Part shown: positions 54,235 to 62,848 of the stretch, one piece after another | Layout of the letters: each line of letters begins with the position of its first letter | How positions within the stretch are numbered: position 1 is the stretch's first letter | Origin: Sedimenticola_A sp040506425 | GTDB lineage: Bacteria; Pseudomonadota; Gammaproteobacteria; Chromatiales; Chromatiaceae | Length of the DNA stretch: 64,000 bases | Assembly (NCBI GenBank): GCA_965224515.1 | Contig: OZ245051.1 | Location: forward strand, 1,116,001-1,180,000 | Reading direction: 5' to 3' | Notes under the pieces: generated by a model | What the model was told of the DNA's origin: nothing | The model's input: only the letters and a program-made list of their open reading frames with translations | Databases searched by the model: none | Made by a program: the position numbers and the translations under genes

Positions 54235-55602
54235 CTACTTTTTCTTTTTAACCGGCCGTTTCCAGCCCTTCATGGTGATTTGCTTGGAACGGCTCAGGGT
54301 AAGCTGATCCGCAGGAGCACTACGGGTGATGGTGGACCCGGCGCCAATGGTGGCACCGGGGGCCACCTCCACCGGGGCAACCAGCTGACTGTCGGAGCCG
54401 ATAAAGGCGCCGTCGCCGATCACCGTGCGGAACTTGTTTGCGCCATCGTAGTTGCAGGTGATAACACCGGCACCGACATTCACTGTTTTACCCACGCTTG
54501 AATCGCCCACATAGCTGAGATGGTTGATCTTGCTGCCCTCGCCCACAATCGATTTCTTGATCTCAACGAAATTGCCCACGTGGACACGGGGAGAGAGTTC
54601 GGTTTCGGGCCTGATGCGGGCGAAGGGACCGATGATGCTCTCTTCACCGATCACCGCCTCCTCGATCACGCAGTTCTCCTTGATCCAGACGCCGTCGGCC
54701 ACCTTGACGTTGCGCAGTACCGTGTTAGCGCCAACCCGCACATTACTGCCAAGGCTGACATCGCCCTCGATCAGCACGTTGACGTCGATTTCGACATCAC
54801 TGCCGCTTGAGAGTGAACCGCGCAGGTCAAAGCGGGCAGGGTCGCGCAGGGCCACCCCTTCACGCATCAGCCGCTCGGCTTGCAGCTCCTGGAAGTGACG
54901 TTCCAGGGCAGAGAGCTGAACCCGGTCGTTCACGCCCATCACCTCGTACTCGTCCGTCGGCTGTGCACTGTGCACCTCGATACCCTCGGACACCGCCATG
55001 GCAACGATGTCTGTGAGGTAGAACTCGCCCTGGGCATTGTCATTGTCCAGTTTGTGCAACCAGTCGTTGAGTTTAGCCCCATCGGCAACCAGGATACCGG
55101 TGTTCACCTCGGTGATGGCCAGTTCGGAATCGCTGGCATCCTTCTGCTCCACGATACGGGACGGACGGCCTTCGCTGTCACGCAGAATACGGCCGTAACC
55201 GGTAGGATTTTCTAGGTTGACGGTGAGCAGGGCCAGCTGGGTATCCGCTGCAGCCCCGATCAGGGCGTCAAGGGTCTCCCGGCTGGTCAGGGGCACATCG
55301 CCGTAGAGCACCAGAACCCGGTCCATACCCGCCATGGCCGGCAGGGCCTGTTCCACCGCGTGGCCTGTACCCAGCTGTTCGGCCTGTTCAACCCAGGCGA
55401 GGGAAGAGTCATTGATGGTCCCCGGCACCTGCTCACCACCATGACCGTAGACCACCGCGACCTCTGCTGCGCCGAGTTCCCGTGCCCTGTCGATGACATG
55501 ACCGACCAGTGGCTTTCCTGCAAGGGGATGGAGCACCTTCGGCAGGGCGGATTTCATCCGCGTGCCCTGTCCGGCGGCAAGGATAACAACACCCAGGTTC
55601 AT
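54235..55602 (-). CDS. glmU: bifunctional UDP-GlcNAc pyrophosphorylase / GlcN-1-P acetyltransferase
   Basis: GlmU acetylates glucosamine-1-phosphate and couples it to UTP, giving UDP-GlcNAc. The 455-residue protein has the N-terminal nucleotidyltransferase ('VVILAAGQGTRMKSALPKVL') and C-terminal left-handed beta-helix hexapeptide repeats. It is immediately upstream of glmS, so glmU-glmS form an operon. The FKBP gene begins 29 bases upstream in the same direction. Confidence 0.97.
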   Translation of the reverse strand: MNLGVVILAAGQGTRMKSALPKVLHPLAGKPLVGHVIDRARELGAAEVAVVYGHGGEQVPGTINDSSLAWVEQAEQLGTGHAVEQALPAMAGMDRVLVLYGDVPLTSRETLDALIGAAADTQLALLTVNLENPTGYGRILRDSEGRPSRIVEQKDASDSELAITEVNTGILVADGAKLNDWLHKLDNDNAQGEFYLTDIVAMAVSEGIEVHSAQPTDEYEVMGVNDRVQLSALERHFQELQAERLMREGVALRDPARFDLRGSLSSGSDVEIDVNVLIEGDVSLGSNVRVGANTVLRNVKVADGVWIKENCVIEEAVIGEESIIGPFARIRPETELSPRVHVGNFVEIKKSIVGEGSKINHLSYVGDSSVGKTVNVGAGVITCNYDGANKFRTVIGDGAFIGSDSQLVAPVEVAPGATIGAGSTITRSAPADQLTLSRSKQITMKGWKRPVKKKK

Positions 55603-55631
55603 ATTTCGCCTATCTGTAAACGGTTAGGTTA

Positions 55632-56117
55632 TCAGTTGATGCTGCAGCTGCTTGATGGAGGCGCCATGTCTTCGGCTGTCGCATCACGCACCTCCAGGAT
55701 CTTGACCCTGACCATCAGGGTCTTGCCTGCCAGCGGATGGTTGCCATCCACGGTCAGCTTGCCATCCTCGATCTTGGTGACATAAAAGGTCTTTGTATCA
55801 CCGGAGTCATTCTGCATCTGCACCTCGGCACCAACCTGGTGGAACTGGGGCGGCACGTTTGCCAGGTCATCGGTAAACTTCAGGTCGGGATCGGACTCGC
55901 CAAAACCGTCAGAGGGAGGCACTTCCACCTCGACCTCATCACCGGCCACCTTCCCGGCAACCGCCTTGTCCATGCTGCCGATAAGTTCGGTCTCTCCGCC
56001 ATGAACATAGCTTACAGGAATGTCATTCTGCTCCAAAACGTTTCCGTCAGAGTCGACAATGGTGTAGGTCAGGGAGACAAATTTCCCTGGTTGAATCACT
56101 TCTTGGGACATACTCAA
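55632..56117 (-). CDS. FKBP-type peptidyl-prolyl isomerase, SlyD-like
   Basis: The 161-residue protein has the FKBP/SlyD layout ('GKFVSLTYTIVDSDGNVLEQ', 'GDEVEVEVPPSDGFGESDPD', 'VDGNHPLAGKTLMVRVKILE') with the insert-in-flap domain. The His-rich metal-binding tail of E. coli SlyD is replaced by a short acidic/serine tail with one cysteine, so nickel handling is unlikely. It lies just before glmU and is probably the first gene of the slyD-like/glmU/glmS/glrR unit. Confidence 0.9.
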   Translation of the reverse strand: MSMSQEVIQPGKFVSLTYTIVDSDGNVLEQNDIPVSYVHGGETELIGSMDKAVAGKVAGDEVEVEVPPSDGFGESDPDLKFTDDLANVPPQFHQVGAEVQMQNDSGDTKTFYVTKIEDGKLTVDGNHPLAGKTLMVRVKILEVRDATAEDMAPPSSSCSIN

Positions 56118-56166
56118 AATTCTCCACGCAGCCCCGGAGCCGATATTACCCGAACATCCGGCGCAC

Positions 56167-56194
56167 TAAAAACAAGGCCCCTCCAATAGAGGGG
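56167..56194 (-). terminator. rho-independent terminator of the P-type ATPase gene
   Basis: CCCCTC and GAGGGG pair around a 5-base loop, followed on the minus strand by CCTTGTTTTT. It lies 45 bases after the ATPase stop and 50 bases before the FKBP gene start, so those transcripts are separate. Confidence 0.75.
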
Positions 56195-56238
56195 ACCGCC
56201 TATTGTAACAGCTTGCAGGACGGTTTTTTCTATGGAAA

Positions 56239-59112
56239 TCAGCCGCTCCCTGACGAACGGCGGGCAATAAAGCGCAGCAGGGACTTTTCGGCCTCCACCA
56301 GGAACAGGACGCTCGAAGAGACCAGCACGATTTTAAGCCAGGTTGCAGCATCGATAGCAGCCGTGCCAAAGAGGGTCTGCAGGGGCCCGAAATAGGTAAA
56401 GGCCATCTGGAAAAAGAGCAGTATGGCGATAGCCATCAGGGCGTAGTGATTTCCCAGCAGCCCCTCACGGTTAAGCACCGGAGCCATGATGTAACGGGAG
56501 TTGAAGAGGTAGAAAATCTCGAACATGACCAGGGTATTGACCGCAACGGTCCGGGCCTGCTCGATGGATGCCCCCTGGTCTATCTCCCAGACAAACAGGC
56601 TGAATGTCCCGCTCATCAGAATTACAGAAACAAAGGCGATACGCCATAGAAACAGGGGTTTGAGGACCGGCTCGCTGGGGTCACGGGGCGTTCGTTCCAT
56701 GACACCCTGCTCTGAGGGCTCAAAGGCGAGGGCGAGGGCCAGGGTCACCGCTGTGATCATGTTCACCCACAGGATCTGCACCGGGGTCAGGGGAAACTCG
56801 CTGAAACCGTAAAGGATGGCGCCCAGGATAACCAGTGCCTCACCACCATTGGTAGGCAAAATGAACAGGATCGCCTTGCGGATATTGTCATATACGGTGC
56901 GCCCCTCCTCCACGGCGGCAACAATGGTGGCGAAGTTGTCATCGGTAAGCACCATCTCGGAAGACTCTTTGGCCACCTCTGTGCCACTGCCGCCCATGGC
57001 CACACCCACATCGGAGCGCTTCAGAGCTGGTGCATCGTTGACGCCGTCTCCTGTCATCGCCACAACATGGTCACCCGCCTGCAGCTGGCTCACCAGCCGC
57101 AATTTATGCTCGGGGGTGACCCGCGCATAGATATCCACATCAAACACCTGCCTGTGCAGCTCCTCGTCGCTGAGCTCATCGAGCTCCTGCCCGGTGAGCA
57201 CTGCATCGTGATTGAGAAGCCCCACCTGGCGGGCAATGGCTGCCGCGGTAACGCTGTGGTCGCCGGTGATCATCTTCACGCGGATACCTGCCGTGCGACA
57301 GATACTGACCGCCTCGATCGCCTCCGGACGGGGCGGATCTATAAGGCCGAAAAGGCCAAGCAGTACCAGTCCATCCTGAACATCATCAAAGGTGAGTTCC
57401 TGCTGACTCTCGTGAGCGGCCTTGGCCGCCACCGCCAGAACCCGGTAGCCCTTTGCCGCCATGCTCTCCATGCGCTGCAGCCATTCCTGCCGGTCCAGGG
57501 TTCCTTCCCCTTCAGCGGTGTGCAGGGTGCTGCACATCTCCACAAGCCTTTCAGGGGCACCCTTCACGAAGATGAAACTCTCACCCTCGTGACTGTGGTG
57601 CAGGGTGGCCATAAACTTGTGCTCCGACTCAAAGGGAATGAGATCGGTCCTTGGGTTCTGCTTGATCTCGCCATCGATATCCAGCCCCGCCTTTATGCCG
57701 GCCACAAGCAGGGCAGACTCCATGGGGTCACCGCTGGTTTGGCAACCCTCAGGGGTACAGACCACCGAGGAGTCGTTACACAGCGTAACCGCACGCAGTG
57801 CCTGCATCAGCTCTGCGTTAGCCTCTGCGGCATAGTCCTGGCCATTGAGCACAAATCCGCCGTGGATATCGTATCCGGTTCCCGTAAGCCCGACATCCGC
57901 ACCTGACACCGAGATGGCACGCACCGTCATCTGGTTTCGGGTCAGGGTTCCTGTCTTGTCTGAACAGATAACAGCCACCGTACCCAGGGTCTCCACTGCG
58001 GGCAGGCGCCGGATGATGGCGTTGCGTGACGCCATGCGCTGTACACCGATGGCGAGGGTGATGGTCATGATCGCGGGAAGCCCTTCTGGAATAGCCGCCA
58101 CCGCCAGCCCTACAGATGCGAGGAACATCTCGGAAGCGGTATAGTCCCTTGCCAGGACCCCGAAGGTGAAGCTGATTGCAGCAAGCCCAAGGATCGCACT
58201 GGTCAGCCAGTGGCCGAATTGGTTCATCTGGCGCAGCAGGGGGGTGGTCAACTGTTCGACACCCGCCACCAGGGAACTGATGCGCCCAATCTCCGTTTCA
58301 CCCCCGGTGGCCACCACAATGCCGCTGCCCTGGCCATGGGTCACCAGGGTTCCGGAGTAGGCCATGCAGCAGCGATCAGCCAAAACCGCAACCCGGTCAA
58401 TCGGGTCAGCGGTTTTCTCCACCGGAACAGACTCACCGGTGAGAGACGCCTCCTCCACCTGCAACCCCTTGGAGTGAAACATACGCAGATCAGCCGGCAC
58501 CTTGTCTCCCGACTGCAGCACCACCACATCCCCGGGAACCAGCTCCTCGGATGGCACAGTGGTGCGTTTGCCATCCCTGAGCACCATCGCCTGGGGTGAG
58601 AGCATCTGGCGTATCGCCCGCAGGGCGTCTTCGGCCTTGCCTTCCTGTATAAAGCCGATCAGGGCGTTGATCACCACCACGCCGAATATAACCCCGGCAT
58701 CAAGCCAGTGCTGGAGCAGCGCGGTCACCACGCCGGCGATCAGCAGGACATAGATGAGGACATCGTGAAACTGGGCCAGGAAGCGTATCAACGGACTGCG
58801 CGGCTTGACCTCCGGCAGCCGGTTGGGGCCATAGCTTTCATAGCGGTGCCGCGCCTGTTCACTGCCAAGCCCCTCGGAACTGCTGTCGACCTCCTCGAAA
58901 GCCTGGGTCGGGGTAAGGGCGTGCCAGTCCACGACCTCAAGAATATCGTTTTCGGACTCGGAGGCGTTCCGCCGGGCAACAGCAGCCCGCTTCGCCACCC
59001 AGGCGAGTATAACCAGTAACAGGATCAGACCAGCCAGCAACAATAGCTTTGGAATCACCGTCAACAGCATCCTTATGCAGAGTGCAATACTATTAAATAT
59101 GGCAAACAGCAC
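56239..59112 (-). CDS. cation-transporting P-type ATPase (P2 type)
   Basis: The 957-residue protein is a P2-type ATPase with the TGES actuator motif, phosphorylation site 'CSDKTGTLTRNQMT', hinge 'TGDGVNDAPALKRSDVGVAM' and PEGLP in helix M4. An extra N-terminal hydrophobic hairpin of about 50 residues precedes the cation ATPase N-domain ('ALTPTQAFEEVDSSSEGLGS'). M6 reads 'NMITAVTLALALAFEPSE', which lacks the aspartate typical of calcium pumps, so calcium versus sodium, potassium or manganese transport is undecided. It is monocistronic with its own terminator. Confidence 0.93.
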   Translation of the reverse strand: MLFAIFNSIALCIRMLLTVIPKLLLLAGLILLLVILAWVAKRAAVARRNASESENDILEVVDWHALTPTQAFEEVDSSSEGLGSEQARHRYESYGPNRLPEVKPRSPLIRFLAQFHDVLIYVLLIAGVVTALLQHWLDAGVIFGVVVINALIGFIQEGKAEDALRAIRQMLSPQAMVLRDGKRTTVPSEELVPGDVVVLQSGDKVPADLRMFHSKGLQVEEASLTGESVPVEKTADPIDRVAVLADRCCMAYSGTLVTHGQGSGIVVATGGETEIGRISSLVAGVEQLTTPLLRQMNQFGHWLTSAILGLAAISFTFGVLARDYTASEMFLASVGLAVAAIPEGLPAIMTITLAIGVQRMASRNAIIRRLPAVETLGTVAVICSDKTGTLTRNQMTVRAISVSGADVGLTGTGYDIHGGFVLNGQDYAAEANAELMQALRAVTLCNDSSVVCTPEGCQTSGDPMESALLVAGIKAGLDIDGEIKQNPRTDLIPFESEHKFMATLHHSHEGESFIFVKGAPERLVEMCSTLHTAEGEGTLDRQEWLQRMESMAAKGYRVLAVAAKAAHESQQELTFDDVQDGLVLLGLFGLIDPPRPEAIEAVSICRTAGIRVKMITGDHSVTAAAIARQVGLLNHDAVLTGQELDELSDEELHRQVFDVDIYARVTPEHKLRLVSQLQAGDHVVAMTGDGVNDAPALKRSDVGVAMGGSGTEVAKESSEMVLTDDNFATIVAAVEEGRTVYDNIRKAILFILPTNGGEALVILGAILYGFSEFPLTPVQILWVNMITAVTLALALAFEPSEQGVMERTPRDPSEPVLKPLFLWRIAFVSVILMSGTFSLFVWEIDQGASIEQARTVAVNTLVMFEIFYLFNSRYIMAPVLNREGLLGNHYALMAIAILLFFQMAFTYFGPLQTLFGTAAIDAATWLKIVLVSSSVLFLVEAEKSLLRFIARRSSGSG

Positions 59113-59181
59113 TTCATTTTAGAAGGGCAGATGCGTCAGCTGGAAAGAATCTATACTTCCCTTTAAGGAAGGAGGGCAGCA

Positions 59182-59826
59182 ATGAAGCACCTCGGCATCG
59201 TACTGCTTATCATGCTGACAGTGACTATTTGCCTGGGGGGATGCTCAACAACCCAGGTCCACTCCAGCTCAAAGCAGCAGGTTATAAATCTCGAACCGGG
59301 AGACCTGGGCCGGCACGGTATAGCCTTTCTGACCCCCAGCACAATCACCGGCAAGGAGGAGGACAAGCAGGTCTTCGCCCTGGTGTTCACAGAAGCCCTG
59401 GCCGAGGAACGCCCGGACATCCCCTTCAGGTCACTGCCCCAGACCCTCAGCGCGATCAACCAGGCCGGCCTGGCAAAGGCATACAAGCAGATGGTGATCG
59501 ATTATCGCGACACCGGTATCTTCATCAAGCAGACCCTGGGCGAGATTGGCCAGGTCACAGGCGTGCGCTATGTCGCCCAGCTCAAGCTCTCGGATTTCCT
59601 GCAGTACTCCAAGGGCCGTTTCAGCGCCATGGGTATCCGCCTGCTGGAGACGAAGCAGGCCCATGTCCGCGTTTTCCTGCAGATATGGGATGTTCAGACC
59701 GGTGCCATCGCCTGGGAGTCCGTGGAGGAGCTCAACTTCGCCTACGACACCGGTACCGAGGATCCGGTCTCTTTCAACCTGGTTGTCAAAAAAGCCGCCG
59801 TCAATATGATTGGCAAACTACCCTGA
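59182..59826 (+). CDS. hypothetical lipoprotein
   Basis: The 214-residue protein has a lipoprotein signal with lipobox CLGGC (cysteine near residue 21). A mixed strand-helix fold follows ('RHGIAFLTPSTITGKEEDKQ', 'VTGVRYVAQLKLSDFLQYSK', 'VFLQIWDVQTGAIAWESVEE'), resembling GNA1162/CsgG-like secretion-associated lipoproteins, but I cannot assign a family. AAGGAGG precedes the ATG. Its 3' end overlaps the convergent malic enzyme by 9 bases. Confidence 0.72.
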   Translation: MKHLGIVLLIMLTVTICLGGCSTTQVHSSSKQQVINLEPGDLGRHGIAFLTPSTITGKEEDKQVFALVFTEALAEERPDIPFRSLPQTLSAINQAGLAKAYKQMVIDYRDTGIFIKQTLGEIGQVTGVRYVAQLKLSDFLQYSKGRFSAMGIRLLETKQAHVRVFLQIWDVQTGAIAWESVEELNFAYDTGTEDPVSFNLVVKKAAVNMIGKLP

Positions 59827-62079
59827 ACGTACCGCCGCTATGGCCGTCATATTCAACAGCCCACGGACCGTGGTGCTGGGCGTAACGATATGCACCGATT
59901 CCGCAGCACCCACCAGGATCGGACCGATAGCGATACCGTCCGCCAGGTGCCTGGCCAGGTTGAATGAAATGTTGGCCGCGTCGAGGTTGGGCATCACCAG
60001 GAGGTTTGCCGCCTCGTTGAGCCGGGTGTCAGGAAAGCGCTCCTTTAGTGCATCGATGCAGAGGGCCATATTCGCATGCATCTCCCCCTCGATCTCCAGC
60101 TCCGGCTGAGACTCCCTTATCAGCTTGTAAGCCTCGCGCATCTTCACTGCCGAAGGCGTCTCCCGGGTACCGAAGTTTGAGTGGGAGAGCAGACCGACCC
60201 GCGGCTCCTCACCAAACCAGCGCACCTCCTTGGAACAGAGTTCCACAATCTCGGCCAGATCCTCGGCGCTGGGATCCTCCTGGACATAGGTATCGGTCAT
60301 GAAAAGGGTACCGCTCTTCATGACCAGTCCATTCATGGCGGTGAGCTTGTTGACACCGGGGGCTTTTCCGATGATCTCCTCAATATGCTGGAGGTGGTCG
60401 TTGTAGCGGCCCCTCGTACCGCAGATCATGACATCGGCCCGACCCTCGCGCACCATCAGGGCAGCGAGCACCGTGGAGTTGGTGCGCAGGAAGTACCGTG
60501 CCTCGATGGGCGAATAACCCTTGCGTGCAACCTGCCTGTAATAGGCATCCACGTATCTGAAATAGTCGTCGTGATTCTGGGGATCGATGAGGTCAAAATC
60601 CTCGTCTATCTCCAGGCCCAGGCCCAGATTCACCACCCGGCGCTCAATCACTTCGCGACGACCGATAACAATCGGGCGTGCCACACCCTGCTCCACGATC
60701 TGGGGCAAAACCTGGAGAATCTTCTCCTCTTCACCCTCGGCAAACACCACCCGCCTGGCCTTCTCCCGGGCCAGGTCAAACACCGGCTTCATCATCATGC
60801 CGGTGCGGAACACGGTGTGGGTCAACTGCTCGGTATACGCTTTGATGTCGTCTACCGGCCGCTGGGCCACACCACTCTCCATGGCCGCCTTGGCCACAGC
60901 CGGCGCCACATAACCCATGAGGCGCGGATCGAACGGTTTGGGTATCAGGTAGCCCGGGCCGAACTGGAGCTCCTGCCCACCGTAGGCAGAGCGCACGATA
61001 TCTGAAGTCTCCGCCATTGCCAGGTCGGCGATTGCCCGTACCGCCGCCATCTTCATCTCTTCGTTGATCTCGGTGGCCCCTACATCCAGGGCGCCACGGA
61101 ACAGGAAGGGGAAGCAGAGCACGTTGTTGACCTGGTTCGGGAAATCCGAGCGGCCGGTTGCGATAATGGCGTCGGGCCGTGCTTCAAGGGCCAGTTCGGG
61201 CATGATCTCGGGGGTCGGGTTGGCCAGGGCCATAATCAGGGGCGAGTCGGCCATCTCCTTCAGATACTCGGGCTTGAGCACCCCTGCGGCAGAGAGACCG
61301 AGAAATATGTCCGCTCCGGGCAGTGCATCCTGCAGGGTGCGCTTGTCGGTATCCACCGCGTAGCGGGCCTTGTAGGGGTCCATCTCCTCGGTACGGCCCT
61401 GGTAGACCACACCGGCGATATCGGTAACGGTGATGTTCTCTCTCTTCACCCCCAGTTCAACCAGCAGGTCAAGACAGGCAAGGGCCGCAGCACCAGCCCC
61501 CGAGGCCACCAGTTTCACATCGCCGATATCCTTGTTCACCACCCGCAGGCCGTTATAGATGGCCGCTGCCACCACGATGGCGGTGCCGTGCTGATCATCG
61601 TGGAAGACCGGAATATTCATCCGCTCTTTCAGGCCCTTTTCGATGATGAAGCACTCAGGCGCCTTGATGTCCTCCAGGTTTATACCACCGAAGGAGGGCT
61701 CCAAACGGGCAACCGTATCGATAAATTTCCCGGGGTCCAGTTCATCCACCTCGATGTCGAACACATCGATGTCGGCAAACTGCTTGAACAGGACCGCCTT
61801 GCCCTCCATTACCGGCTTGGACGCAAGGCTGCCGATAGCGCCAAGACCCAGTACTGCCGTACCGTTGGAGATCACCGCCACCAGGTTGCCCCGGGCGGTG
61901 TAGTCAGCCGCAGTGACGGGATCTTCCTCGATCTCCTTGCAGGCGAAGGCCACACCTGGCGAATAGGCCAGGGCCAGGTCACGCTGGTTATCCAGGGGTT
62001 TGGTCGCCTTGATCTCCAGCTTGCCAGGCCGTGGATAGCGGTGATACTCAAGAGCGCTCTTTTTCAAATCATCGGACAT
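59818..62079 (-). CDS. maeB: malic enzyme with C-terminal phosphotransacetylase-like domain
   Basis: The 753-residue protein fuses a malic enzyme ('LALAYSPGVAFACKEIEEDP', 'VFHDDQHGTAIVVAAAIYNG', 'VASGAGAAALACLDLL') with a PTA-like domain (from about residue 430, 'RVVFAEGEEEKILQVL', 'LLVMPNLDAANISFNL'). This is the MaeB architecture, NADP-dependent by family; the PTA part is regulatory in E. coli MaeB. It is the second malic enzyme of the window. It is monocistronic. Confidence 0.95.
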   Translation of the reverse strand: MSDDLKKSALEYHRYPRPGKLEIKATKPLDNQRDLALAYSPGVAFACKEIEEDPVTAADYTARGNLVAVISNGTAVLGLGAIGSLASKPVMEGKAVLFKQFADIDVFDIEVDELDPGKFIDTVARLEPSFGGINLEDIKAPECFIIEKGLKERMNIPVFHDDQHGTAIVVAAAIYNGLRVVNKDIGDVKLVASGAGAAALACLDLLVELGVKRENITVTDIAGVVYQGRTEEMDPYKARYAVDTDKRTLQDALPGADIFLGLSAAGVLKPEYLKEMADSPLIMALANPTPEIMPELALEARPDAIIATGRSDFPNQVNNVLCFPFLFRGALDVGATEINEEMKMAAVRAIADLAMAETSDIVRSAYGGQELQFGPGYLIPKPFDPRLMGYVAPAVAKAAMESGVAQRPVDDIKAYTEQLTHTVFRTGMMMKPVFDLAREKARRVVFAEGEEEKILQVLPQIVEQGVARPIVIGRREVIERRVVNLGLGLEIDEDFDLIDPQNHDDYFRYVDAYYRQVARKGYSPIEARYFLRTNSTVLAALMVREGRADVMICGTRGRYNDHLQHIEEIIGKAPGVNKLTAMNGLVMKSGTLFMTDTYVQEDPSAEDLAEIVELCSKEVRWFGEEPRVGLLSHSNFGTRETPSAVKMREAYKLIRESQPELEIEGEMHANMALCIDALKERFPDTRLNEAANLLVMPNLDAANISFNLARHLADGIAIGPILVGAAESVHIVTPSTTVRGLLNMTAIAAVRSG

Positions 62080-62157
62080 GAAGGGTCTTTCCTCACACTT
62101 GGGACCCGTTGACAGGCCCTAGTAGCTGAAACTGGGATACCGTTGGTTTTCCAACAG

Positions 62158-62190
62158 AATGCTCCCCGAGGAGGGGAGCACTGCATTCTA
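62158..62190. other. hairpin upstream of maeB
   Basis: TGCTCCCC and GGGGAGCA form an 8-bp stem around GAGGA, with an outer AGAATGC/GCATTCT match that is offset by a few bases. No strong T-run follows. It may be a weak terminator for the universal stress gene transcript or a maeB leader hairpin. Confidence 0.4.
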
Positions 62191-62299
62191 TAAGTAAAAA
62201 TCTACTCGGTATAGATATTACTGATAATTGCCAATGACATTGCAAAACCGGGGCTGCTTTGCAAAAAATATTGATGGAAGCGGGCGTCAGTGCCTGAGG

Positions 62300-62842
62300 T
62301 CACCCCGGAAGCGGGACAACCAATACCGGAATCCTGCAGCGCCGGACCACTCGCCGTGCCGTATCCCCCATTACCGCATCCTTGACCGATGCACGATGAC
62401 CGTGCTTGCTGATCACCAGCAGATCGTATCCGCCACCATGGGCCTCCTCGATGATCTTCTCCAGCGGCTCACCCATCTCCACCTTCACATCGTAGGCGAG
62501 TACCGGGCTGTCTGACTCCTCGGGAAGGCTATCCTCACAAAACTGTTGGACGCTGTTCTGTATCACCACGTCATCCCGTTTCCTGGAGAGCAGAATCTGC
62601 CGGGCCTCCTCGAGATTTCTGCTCGCAAGCTCTTTCCAGGTCTCTTCACTCATATAGCCCAGCAGGGTTTCAAGGTCCCGTGTCTCCACCACGTGGAACA
62701 CGGTCAGCTCCGATTGGCAGCGCTGGGCGATATTTGCTGCATGAGGGAAAGCGTGACGCCCCGACTCAGACAGATCGGTCACATAGAGTATCTTCTTGTA
62801 CTCGATTTTCGGCAGATTGTTACCTGATTGCATCGTTTTCAT
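62300..62842 (-). CDS. universal stress protein family
   Basis: The 180-residue protein has the UspA fold: 'KILYVTDLSESGRHAFPHAA' at the start and the ATP-loop motif 'SKHGHRASVKDAVMGDTARRVVRR' (G-2x-G-9x-GS/T type, variant) at the end. Its ATG lies 6 bases after the TRAP permease stop, so it is part of that operon. In other TRAP operons such a protein (for example TeaD) modulates the transporter. Confidence 0.9.
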   Translation of the reverse strand: MKTMQSGNNLPKIEYKKILYVTDLSESGRHAFPHAANIAQRCQSELTVFHVVETRDLETLLGYMSEETWKELASRNLEEARQILLSRKRDDVVIQNSVQQFCEDSLPEESDSPVLAYDVKVEMGEPLEKIIEEAHGGGYDLLVISKHGHRASVKDAVMGDTARRVVRRCRIPVLVVPLPG

Positions 62843-62848
62843 TCCTAA

